From Agroathelia rolfsii (taxonomy: Eukaryota > Basidiomycota > Agaricomycetes > Amylocorticiales > Amylocorticiaceae), in assembly GCA_018343915.1 (NCBI GenBank), contig JABRWF010000007.1, positions 744,001 to 808,000 on the forward strand: a stretch of 64,000 nucleotides of DNA, read 5' to 3'. A program made the position numbers and the translations under genes. The notes beneath the pieces were generated by a model, which searched no databases, was not told the origin of the DNA, and saw only the letters and a list, made by a program, of their open reading frames with translations. Below are positions 23,832 to 33,815 of the stretch, in pieces. Position 1 is the first letter of the stretch. Each line of letters begins with the position of its first letter.

Positions 23832-26800
23832 GATGGGTTTTTCTTGAGGTCAGCTGAAAGGGCTATTTAGTCTGACCAATATGTTCAGAATCGTTTCTCC
23901 TTTCTTTCTTCTTGTAACAATATTTCTATTTCTTCTTCTTCTTATTTTTCCCTTTCAGGTGTGAATGGACAGCACCTTAAAGTTCCCATTATGTTCCATG
24001 GACCTTTTAGAAATTTTTCCACATCTGCTATGATTGATTCCGGTGCCTCATCTTCTTTTGTAAATTATAGATACGTACAAAAACATAAAATACCTACAAA
24101 AAAATTACCTCGCCCTATCCCTTTGTACAATATAGATAACTCCACGAACCAGATAGGGAAAATTAAATCTGTTGCAATTCTTGATACTATAATAGGATCT
24201 GAAAGGAAATACCTGCCTTTATGCGTTGTAGACATCGGCCAAGAAGACATTATTCTCGGCATCGATTGGTTGCGCCTAGAAAACCCAGTAATAGACTGGA
24301 AATCCACAGAGGTCACCTTCCTACCCAAAAAGAAAACCATACAAGCAACTACAACCATGCCACCAGGTTATGAGGAATTTGCCGATGTATTCTCTGAGGA
24401 GGAAGCAAGTAGATTACCCAGCCACAAGCCATCTAACCATAAGATTGAGTTGCTTGATGAAACCAAGCTCAGACAAGGGCGTGTATACCCCCTTAGTAGC
24501 AACAAAACTGATGCACTCAACGAATGGATAGACAACAACCTTAATAAACGTTAGTGGTAATGGTGTAATGTAGACTACTTGTAGTCCACTAGTTACCTAT
24601 GTAAAAGACAATATACTTACTTGTTAGAAAAGGTATGGTCTGTTTGTTAGTATAGGTAAAGGCAATAACCTATAGATGTGAAAGCGATTAGTAACTCTTT
24701 ACACCTAAGATAAGACTATATTATCTAGCCAGTGTCTCGTAAGAATACTTACTTTGTACTCCTTTAGAGTAAGGCTTTGATAACTTGTCTTTGTAGACTT
24801 TGTAAGTCTGTTAGTGAAGTTAGTAATGTAAGCTAGTCCTTAGACTATTTAACTCACTTATTTCTGATGAAATAACTTGTCATTTCCAGCCGATTTTGCT
24901 GGTGCTTATATAATACAAAATATTCTAATTTCTACAAGATTAGTAAGCCATTCCTGTGCTTATCTAATCTGCTTAGTAAGAAAAGTTGCTTACAAATCTG
25001 CTTATAAATCAGCTTAGTAATATTCCTATTTGCTGAATAATATGCTTGGTAAGCAGTTTGTGCGCTTGGTAAGCAATCTGTGTGCTTAGTCAGTAATTTG
25101 TATAGTATTAGTAAGTAAAGATGTCCATTTATCTCAATATCCTATTATTAGATCTGTATTAGTAATATTTTATAAACATTACTAATATCATGGGCTTGCT
25201 TAGTAAATATTTTGATAATTTATAAGCAAGGATCTAGGGTGTGAAAAATCAATTAGTAATATTCACGATAAATGTTGAGAAATGAATATTTAAATAGGAT
25301 TGTTTAATATTTATGGAAAAGATATTCAGAATTGATAAAGTCAAGTGACTCCAGATAAGATAATCTTATCTCTGATAAGATTAGATATAATGGAATATCG
25401 AAAATATTAAATAAATGAATATATGCATATTATTTCAATGAATATATGCATGTAAAGAATTGTTAATATCTCAACAACGAACAGTTGTAAAATCATGAAA
25501 TAAATAATTATGTATGATATGATGTTAGAGGATTATTTGAAGTATTCATTGGAATTATTGGAAAGATATGAAGACTGTAAATATTCAATCTTTCAATAAA
25601 CCTGGTTAAGGGGTATATTTGTAAATCTGAAAGTGAATTTGCTGCCCCAATATTCTTCGTTCCTAAGAAAAATGGGAAGCTCCGCCCAGTCCAGGATTAT
25701 CGAGCCCTCAATGAGCAGACCGTCAAGAATGCATACCCACTCCCCCTAATCTCAGAAATTGTTGAACACATGACCAGATTCCGCTGGTTTACCAAAATTG
25801 ACCTACGAGCAGGTTTCAACAATATCTGCATTAAGGAAGGGGATGAACGTAAAGCGGCCTTTATCACATCACGAGGACTCTTTGAACCCTTGGTTATGCC
25901 CTTTGGTCTTTGTAATGCACCTTCATCCATATAAGCCCTAATGGACGACATCCTTCTCCGCCTTGTCCAGTTAGGATTCATTAGGGTATACATTGACAAT
26001 GTCATTATCGGAGCCAAAACCAAGGAAAAACTACGAGAAATTACCAGGGAAGTTCTTTCTATCTTGAGGGAACACAACCTCTATGGAAACCTGGATAAAT
26101 TCGAAGTAGAAAGACCCGAGGTCAACATTCTTGGTTTCATCGTATCCAACCAGCAAGTGCGTATGGATCGAGAAAAGGTCAAACCAATCCTTGATTGGCC
26201 AACTCCTAAGAATGTCAAGGAGGTCCGCAAGTTTCGGGGTTTAGCCAACTACTACCGACGTTTCATCCGAGACTTTGGAAAGATCTGCAAGCCCTTGGAC
26301 CGCCTTACAGGGAAGGTTGATTGGACCTAGGGATCAGAGGAGCAAGAGAGCTTTGACAATCTCAAGAAAGCCTTCAGTACTGCTCCTGTTCTACGCTCCT
26401 ACAATTAAAAGGCTCCAACTCGAGTTAAAACCAATGCCTCCTCTTATGCCACTGGTGCAGTCCTTAGTCAGAGGGACGAATCTAGTGCCTGGCATCCTAT
26501 TGCCTTCCTATCTCAATCCATGAATGATGTGGAAAGAAATTATGACATCTGGGATAAGGAGATGCTTGGGGTTATTCGAGCATTAGACCATTGGTGCCAC
26601 CTGCTTCAAGGATTACCTGAACCTTTTGAGATCTGGACGGATCACAAAAACCTGGAATATTGGACAACTGCCCGTAATCTCACCCGTCGTCAAGCCCGCT
26701 GGTCCCTTTTCTTGGCAGACTTCAATTTCCGTATCCACTACCAGAAAGGTGCTAATAATGGCAAAGCGGATGCCCTATCCCGCCACCCCGATCTCCAGGT

Positions 26801-28482
26801 TTCTAATGCTGATGACAACCAAGAAGTAGTCCTGCTTGACCCCAAATTATTCCGGATAAACGCCGCCCGACGGGGTCATGTCCTAATGGAAGGAGAATCT
26901 GAATTGCTCAAGAAAATCCGGAATGCTTCTCCCGAAGCAGAGGTTGCAGAAGCGCTTTGTTTGGTCAAGGATTTGGGGCCAGTCAAACTCCAAAAGGGCC
27001 TTGAAGAGTGGAACCAGGAAAACGGTGTAATCCTACGTCAAGGAAGAGTCTACGTACTGGCAGATAAGGAAATATGCACTCAGATTATTTCTATGTATCA
27101 CGATAGCCTGCTTAGTGGTCACCCCGGCCAACATAAAACACTTGAACTAGTCTCACGCAACTACTAGTGGCCAGGAATGACCAAAGCAGTGAACGAATAC
27201 GTAGAAACCTGTCAAACCTGTATTCAGAACAAGTCATCACGTCTCCCTGCTTTTGGTCCTCTTAAACCGCTTCCAACACCCACTTGTCCCTGGGATCATA
27301 TTACGATGGACATGATTGTTAAGCTGCCCGACTCCCAAGGCTATAATAGCATTCTAGTTGTGGTAGATAGATTTTCCAAAATGGCCCACATCATCCCTAC
27401 CACGGAGAAGATTAATGCCATCGGTACCGCAGAACTCCTCTGGTCACACGTCTTCAAGCTGCACGGGTTACCTTCCAGAATTATCTCTGACCAAGGCCCC
27501 CAATTTGCTAGTAAGGTCATGAAAGAAGTACACAAGTACTTAGGAATTACCACGGCCATGTCTACTGCTTATCACCTGCAGACAGACGGACAGTCAGAAC
27601 GAGTAAACCAGGAGCTAGAAGCGTATCTAAGGTTCTTTGTCTTGTACTGCCAGGATGATTGGGCTCATTTACTCCCTTCCGCAGAGTTCACCCTAAACAA
27701 CCATCAACACTCGGCCACCAAAACCTCTCCTTTCCGGATGAATTATGGATTCAACCCAAGAATGGACTTCTCCCTTACTGGCCTATTCGAAACCCCTGCT
27801 GTAGAAGATTGGTTACATGTAATAGCCAATGCCCAAGCCGACACCCAAGCTGCCCTCAATCTAGCTGCGGATAAGATAAAGGAGTCATTCGATAAACATG
27901 TTTGAGAAACGCCTCAAGGGCAGAAGGGTGATAAGGTCTGGCTATCCACGGAAAACCTGAAAACTTCTCAGCCAACCAAGAAGCTTGCTGCTAAGTTTGC
28001 AGGTCCATACAAAATCCTGGAAAGGATCGGTCCTCTTGCTTATCGCCTCAAGATACCTCGAACCTGGTCCATACACGATGTCTTTCATGTTTCCCTATTA
28101 TCGGATCATAAGCCATCAGACCGGGACCAACTACCTCCCGAACCAGTTGAGGTTGAAGAAGAGGAGGAATGGGAGGTTGCTCAGATTAAGGACTCCAGGA
28201 TCTCGGGAAGACCTAAAAGACTCGAATATCTTGTCAGCTGGAAAGATGCCCTAGGGGAAGACAATTGGGAACCCGCGGATCACCTGACACATACCAAAGC
28301 TAGAATACGAGACTTCCACAAAAAGCACCCCAATGCACCTAAATGCTTAAACGCTGCAGTCTTTGGGGAATTACCTTTTAGGCCTATTGAGAATTACACG
28401 GAAACCAATATGAAGGAAAACGCTGGATGGGAACTAGGGAAGTTCTGGAGTAACTCCCTTGAGAAGGGGGTAATGTTATGAG
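23832..28482 (+). pseudogene. A2 pol polyprotein (stop-interrupted)
   Basis: Entered by a -1 shift at G_GGT_TTT (23835-23841). Domains are as in A1: protease MIDSGASSSF (about 24029), RT interrupted by repeat I at 24542 and resuming at 25604, RNase H from about 26390, integrase HHCC and core 27090-27620, chromodomain 28150-28280. Stops: TAG near 23869 (CAG in A1), TAA near 25933, TAG near 26328 (TGG), TAA near 26406, TAG near 27166 (TGG in A1), TGA near 27903 (CGA). The frame ends ATG TTA TGA inside the 3' LTR. In the core motif, SDRG of A1 is SDQG here. Confidence 0.88.
24542..25598. repeat. Unclassified repeat I, copy 1
   Basis: 1057 bp of AT-rich DNA beginning TAATAAACGTTAGTGG and ending CTTTCAATA, flanked by the 5-bp TSD aacct (24537-24541, 25599-25603). 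It has no terminal inverted repeats, no ORF, and no TG/CA ends. Its interior has repeated GCTT(A/G)GTAAGC-like units near 25010-25110. Copy 2 is at 39238-40304. Confidence 0.82.
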
Positions 28483-29481
28483 TTGGACATTTTTCACCGT
28501 TTCTTTACGAACATGTACATATTTTTATTGTATTTTTACGATTTTTATTCATTGAGATATGGACAAAATACCTTGCAGGTGACATCTTAACATGCGTGTG
28601 ACTGGCTGTGTTAGCCCCACGTGACAGGAGTGCTCGTGACAAGAGTATATTAGGAAGGCGGAGTCTAGATCATTCCTTTTCATCAAAAGGTCTAGACTCA
28701 GGAACCAGGGTTGTTTCGATCACTGTGCGATTACTAAGGAGTACTAGACTCATCACTCCGATCGGTTGCTCATCGGACTTAGTCACAAAGCACTGCCCCT
28801 GCATTATCATATGTTCCTGCTTACAAACCCCGGCTGCGCACAGACCAACAAGGCTGCGCATGGGCCCTTTCATTTATGTATAAATACAAGCATGTAACCC
28901 TTACCTGAACCTTAGCTTCGACCTTCTCACCTTCAGGTAAGGGCACCCCCCCCTTGTACTTACTACATATTACTAATATATTATCTCGCCTTCAGGCTTA
29001 CGTATGTCCTAGCCCCTACTCTCTCTTTCTCCTCCCCTTATTAAGTGTAAGGCCTATAGGGCATCTTAGTAAGCGTACGAGACCTTGTTACAAGGAGGTC
29101 GTTAAAGTGTCTAAAGTCCCTAATATATCAGAGGGCACACGCATGATAGAAGTCCTATTCATTTAGGCCAGGGCAGTAACAAGTCCCTGCGAACATTTGT
29201 AGACCACGGTGGGCTAAGCCGCCTATTCTGAGTAAGAAGCATAACGATAGTATTTGACACAAAGCGAGTAACACGGGAAGACTATAATGTCTAGAGTACC
29301 GATACATGAGCCTAGTAAAGTACTAAAGGAGTGCTCTATTACAAAAGAATAGCAATGGGAGCACGTGGGTGTTTGTACATATCCAACCAAGAAATACATG
29401 TAAAACCCGGCCTTACAGCCCACCCTCGTACCTTACAGAGGGTTGTGTTTGTTGGATTAGTCAAGCGCGCAAGCCTTGACA
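28474..29481 (+). repeat. 3' LTR of A2 (family A)
   Basis: 1008 bp TGTTATGAG...GCCTTGACA, preceded by TTGAGAAGGGGGTAA and followed by ccctt, the other half of the A2 TSD. It keeps an intact primer-like loop. Confidence 0.95.
28879..28995 (+). promoter_or_regulatory. LTR A promoter, primer stem-loop and intron-like segment
   Basis: TATAAATA at 28879-28886. A perfect 12-bp stem pairs 28898-28909 (CCCTTACCTGAA) with 28932-28943 (TTCAGGTAAGGG) around a 22-nt loop holding TTAGCTTCGACCT, the complement of the PBS. CAG|GTAAGG at 28934-28942 is a strong 5' splice site, TACTAAT at 28971-28977 a branch site, and GCCTTCAG ending 28995 an acceptor, giving a 59-nt candidate intron. A CACCTTCAG just before the donor repeats the acceptor. 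Transcription from a start about 30 nt after TATA would begin near the loop; this is inferred, not shown. Confidence 0.65.
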
Positions 29482-29686
29482 CCCTTATTGGGGGTCAAAG
29501 TTTATTACTCCTAAGCGTAGGTGGTACTTTTACCATCCCCCCCTGCCATTAAAAATTTTTGAGCAATTTTGTGTGAATACTATACGGGCAAGCTCTAGCC
29601 CCAGCTAAAGAAGAAAATCCTGCTAAAACATACGGAAACCAGCACGACCACCGGTGATGAAGAAGACCGCTTTATTTGCTCTATGA

Positions 29687-31153
29687 ATGAGCACACGTAG
29701 GGGTACAGCTTACAAGCCAAAGGAAGTCCCTGTCCCATGGGCAACAAAGTCCACTGCATCACTACCAGAAGTTACAAAGGAAATCGCATCAAGCTTGGCT
29801 CCACATATCTTAGAAGAAGAAGAGGAAGAATCTGACAAAGAAGCCACGTCCACCAAAGCATCCCCGCCAAAAACTCCAGAAGGAGAAGAAGAAGCCGTCT
29901 CAGAATACCCATCCCCATCTGAGTTTCGGCAAAAGTTCACTACTAAATCTCTCTACCCCTCTTCTCCTATTGCTCCACACCCATCCCCATCCAAAAGCCA
30001 CCGCAAACATCACAAAGAGAAGCATAAGGAAACCTTTGAAGAAGAAGAACTAGTCACAATGTCCCTCCCACAAGAACTCGGGTAGATCCTTACCCTTCTC
30101 CAGGCCAATCAGGCCTATATCCAAGCCTCCATAGAGCAAATGCAGGAGACTCAAGCATGCTTTGCAGATCTTCTGGAGCAAGAACAACCCGCACCCGCTA
30201 TAGTTGCCACCACCTCTACTCCTAAAGAAATTGGGCAATCCCCCGAGAAATGGTCCGGCGACTGGTCGAAATACCAGTCCTTTATTTTTGGATTCGAAAA
30301 CCACATTAAGCTCAATCCAAAAATATATGCATCCAACTATACCAAGGCCAGATATTTCGTAGGACTGTTAGAAGGGGCTCTAAAAGCCTGGAGTCAAAAA
30401 TTTGATGACGTCATTGACATGAAGGGTTTCAATTTCGAAAGAGACCTATACACCAAATTCAAGGCACTGTATGGTACAAGAGACTTCGGAAGGATCGCCC
30501 TCCAAAAACTCTAAGACTTGAAACAAGGGACCTCCTCAGTAGTGGACTTCACAGCCACCTTTTCTACCCTTGCTAATCAAACCAAGCTGTTGGACGAAGA
30601 TCTGAGAGTACGCTACTGGCAGGCCCTGTCCCCCAAAATCAAGGGTGTTATCGGAGGATATCTAAAAGAGCACCACAATTCTTTAGAAAGTCTGATGGAA
30701 GCAGCCATAGATGCTGAAGAGGGATTACGCGATGCTGGAGTCTGGACAGATAGTTGGAAACCGAGACCCTGCTTCCAGAATGTGCAAGGAACCGCTACAA
30801 ACCCCATCACGATCAACGCAGCACAAGCCACACCGGCTGTCCAACCTTTAGCTACACAAGGAAGCCGCCGCCCATTGCGAGACCTGAGCACTGTGCAATG
30901 TTACAACTGCCAACAATGGGGGCATTTTGCCTCCAATTGCACAAATCCCAGGGTATCTCGCTACCAAGGATCCAGACCAAGGGTACAAGCTACCTCAAGT
31001 CCTCCCCCCCCATCTGCGGACCAGCTCGGAAGTTCAGCCACTGCCAACGACATCAATGAAGGATCAACAACCATAACGATGGCTGACCTACAGGCATTAG
31101 TCAAACAGCAGGCAATGGCATTGGCCGCCTTTAAGGACAAGGCGGGTTTTTAG
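29687..31153 (+). pseudogene. Element F gag
   Basis: About 488 codons starting MSTRRGTAYKPKEVP. An acidic and proline-rich N-terminus is followed by a capsid-like region (WSGDWSKYQSFIFGFENHIKLNP, LLEGALKAW, LKQGTSSVVDF, LRVRYWQALSPKIKG) and the CCHC knuckle CYNCQQWGHFASNC at about 30898-30939. Only two stops break it: TAG near 30083 and TAA near 30512, both likely from CAG/CAA or CGA codons. It ends AGF-TAG at 31153, just after G_GGT_TTT. Confidence 0.88.
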
Positions 31154-31616
31154 AAGGGTCGACAGAAAGGGCCATTCTGGCCGACCCATATCTCTCAAAT
31201 CATTTCTCTTCCTTCCTCTCATGTAAATCTGTTTCCATCTCGGGTGCGCATAGACAGCACCTTCATATTCCTCTTATGTTCCATGGACTTTTTTCTTCCC
31301 TTGTAACATTAGCCATGATAGACTCTGGCGCTTCTTCCTCTTTCATTCATTCTCGTTTCATAAAAGAAAATAACATAAATACAAAAAAATTACCACAACC
31401 AATCTCTGTACATAATATAGACAACTTGCTCAATGCCCAAGGAAAAATTGAAGATATTGCAATTCTTGAAACAAGTATTGGAGGAATTCGGAAGAAACTT
31501 CCTTTCTTAATCACGGATATAGGCCCCGAAAATGTGATCCTTGGTATAGACTGGCTCCGGTTGGAAAACCTAGTAATAGATTGGTCAGCAGGCAAAGTCA
31601 CACAACAAGACCACCT

Positions 31617-32494
31617 TGTCAAGAGCTGCCTTTACAGCTAGCTCGGGCGGTGCGGCGATGCTCCTGGAGCGCTAACTGCTACAGCTGCTCATTGCCAGAT
31701 GGCAGCCCTGTGGGTTTGTGGAGTCGCCTCTTCGATATCTCAGGGCTTGTGGCGATATGGGTGACACGGCGAGCAGACACAGTGTACGGCAAGTTGAGCG
31801 GGAGGTCCGGCGAGATCAGGCGTAGAGCAGAAGATGTCAAGCCAGAGGGAGATAACTAGACAAGACACTCGAGGACGCTCGAGTCCACAGGTTGACCACT
31901 GATGATGCAGCGGGTGTAGGGCTTGTTTAGGGCCAAACACACTTAATTTTCCAACTACTGTAACTACTACATCAGGTACAGTATATATATATGAAGTACA
32001 GTAGTCGTAAAAATAATAAATAAAGAAATGAATGGAAAACAATAAGAACAATAAGAAATAGCGCGCGCCGCGCGCTCTGGTAGTTGTGCTACGCTGTGCA
32101 CGAAGGTGGGGGTGCGTTCCTTTGTAACCATCGGCGGTCTAATTGTCGATCAGAGCATGATCATAGTGGAGAACCAAGTATGATCTTCCCAGATAGGAAG
32201 GATCCGCTGGTGCGGGCACATGGTGACTTGGGGAATGTCTTCGAGAAGTATTGTTGTCATGTGGAGCGCTCTGATGGACAGAAGCGTATTGATGATGGGG
32301 AGGAAGCACAAAAGGTAGCCATACACATGGCTCCGGGGAAATGTCGGTGGACACATTGGAAACACTTCTGATGCACGGGACACACGGCAATGCAGAAGGG
32401 AGGATGTTGCCGGTGGCTCCGTCATAGTTGTTTGCGAATGTTGATGTGCGCGATTGGGACATTTGGCGGCCGGGTGCATTGGCAGGTCGTGACA
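31617..32494 (+). repeat. Solo LTR-like repeat H in element F pol
   Basis: TGTCAAGAGC...GTCGTGACA, 878 bp, flanked by cacct (31612-31616) and cgcct (32495-32499), a TSD with one A/G difference. It has TATATATATA near 31981 and AAGAACAATAAGAAA as in LTR G. A perfect GC-rich palindrome of 8-bp arms (AGCGCGCG/CGCGCGCT) is near 32059. Short reading frames inside have no recognisable domain. Confidence 0.82.
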
Positions 32495-33815
32495 CGCCTG
32501 ACCATTTCCTCCAGTCTCTTACCAGAATGGGCCTCTGAATATACGTCAGTCTTCTCAAAAGAAGCCTCCCAGAGACTACCGCTCAGAAAACCCTGGGACC
32601 ACAAAATCAAGCTCAAGGATGGCGCACAACTTCGAAGAAGCAAGGCATACCCATTATCCGTCAAAGAAGAAGAAGTGCTTGTTGACTATCTCAAAGAAAA
32701 CCTGGAAAAAGGGTATATCCGTAAATCAGAAAGCCCTATCGCCGCCCCTATGTTCTTTATTCCAAAGAAAAATGGCTCTCTCCGACCAGTGCAAGATTAC
32801 CGGAAGCTCAACGCCAAAACTATTGAAAATGCTTACCCCCTTCCCCTTATTTCGGAACTCCAAGACAAAATGACCAAATTCAAAACCTTCTGTAAAATCG
32901 ACCTGCGTTGGGGGTTTAACAATATCCAAATTAGGGAAGGAGACAAACACAAGGTAGCTTTCATTACCAACAAGGGGCTGTTTGAACCAATGGTTATGAC
33001 TTTTGGACTTTGTAACACGCCTGCTACTATGCAAACTATGATGGACGACCTATTCTACAAATTCAATCAACTAGGATGGCTAGTCCACTATATCGATGAC
33101 ATCATCATTGGTGTGCAAACAGAAGTGGAACTCTATAGACAAGTCCTAGAGGTGCTAAAAACCCTCAAAGAGAATGACCTATTTGCAAACCTCGAAAAAT
33201 TCGAATACGACGTTCCCGAGGTAGATATCTTAGGTGCCTTGATCTCCTTTGGTTCTATCCGTATGACCCCCAAAAAGGTCAAGGCAGTACTAGAGTAGCC
33301 TACACCCCAAAAGATCTCTGATATCCGACATTTCCACGGTCTTGCAAACTACTATCAACACTTCATCCGGAACTTCGCACAAATTTGCAAACCCCTAGAT
33401 CGCTTAACAGGCAAGACTAAGTAGAAATGGGGACAAGAGGAGCAGGAAGCTTTTGACAAACTAAAAGAAGCCTTCACCACTGCCCCGGTACTAGGGGCAT
33501 ATGATTAAACTGCCAAAACATGCCTTGAAACCAATGCTTCTAATTTTGCTACTAGTGCAGTGCTCCTCCAAAAGCAAAGGGATAATTCATGGAGACCAAT
33601 TGTGTTTCTTTCTCAAGCTATGAATGACGCAGAATGGAATTATGATATCTGGGACAAGGAAATATTAGGTATTATCAGAGCCCTTGACGCCTGGCGCCAT
33701 TACCTCATTGGCCTTCCACATCCCTTCAAAATTTGGACGGACCACAAGAACCTAGAATACTGGAAGACTGCAAGAAATCTGACACGATGACAAGCGAGGT
33801 GGTCCCTGTTCCTCT

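Larger units (their letters stand above)
10966..23847 (+). pseudogene. A2 gag (split by insertions)
   Basis: Gag starts MSQSRKGKAPTQPA at 10966. A proline- and acid-rich N-terminal region is followed by the capsid-like part (SKFTGDCEKYKDFILGFENYLGLNP, LISLLEGGPRRW) up to 11712. It resumes at 22224 after the LTR B/A1 nest and continues (KNLKQGSRSTQDYITDFW, WRVRFLDGLNPKIRN) until solo LTR F at 22493. It then runs 23361-23847 with the CCHC knuckle CFHCGQLGHPKRRC. In-frame stops include TAG near 11389, TGA near 22285, TGA near 23456 and TAA near 23671. It ends at TGA 23845-23847, just past the slippery site. Confidence 0.88.
9542..29481 (+). mobile_element. Full-length chromodomain gypsy element A2 (outer)
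   Basis: 5' LTR 9542-10548 and 3' LTR 28474-29481 flank a gag-pol that is interrupted by four nested insertions: LTR B with A1 inside it (11713-22218), solo LTR F (22493-23355) and repeat I (24542-25598). The TSD is ccctc/ccctt, with one transition. The purine tract TTGAGAAGGGGG precedes the 3' LTR. The 5' LTR begins TA instead of TG (G-to-A). The element is dead because of many stop codons. It sits in the leader of element F, before F's gag start at 29687. Confidence 0.92.

Noticed and set aside
25010..25110. Repeated GCTTAGTAAGC-like units in repeat I as a CRISPR-like or satellite array
   Set aside because: Units are irregular in length and spacing and too few. No spacers, no cas genes, and the organism is eukaryotic.
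24542..25598. Repeat I as an intron of A2 pol
   Set aside because: It has 5-bp target duplications and a second copy at an unrelated site, and lacks GT...AG ends.
32059..32075. GC-only palindrome in LTR H as a transcription terminator
   Set aside because: No following T-run and a eukaryotic context; simply noted as a feature of the repeat.
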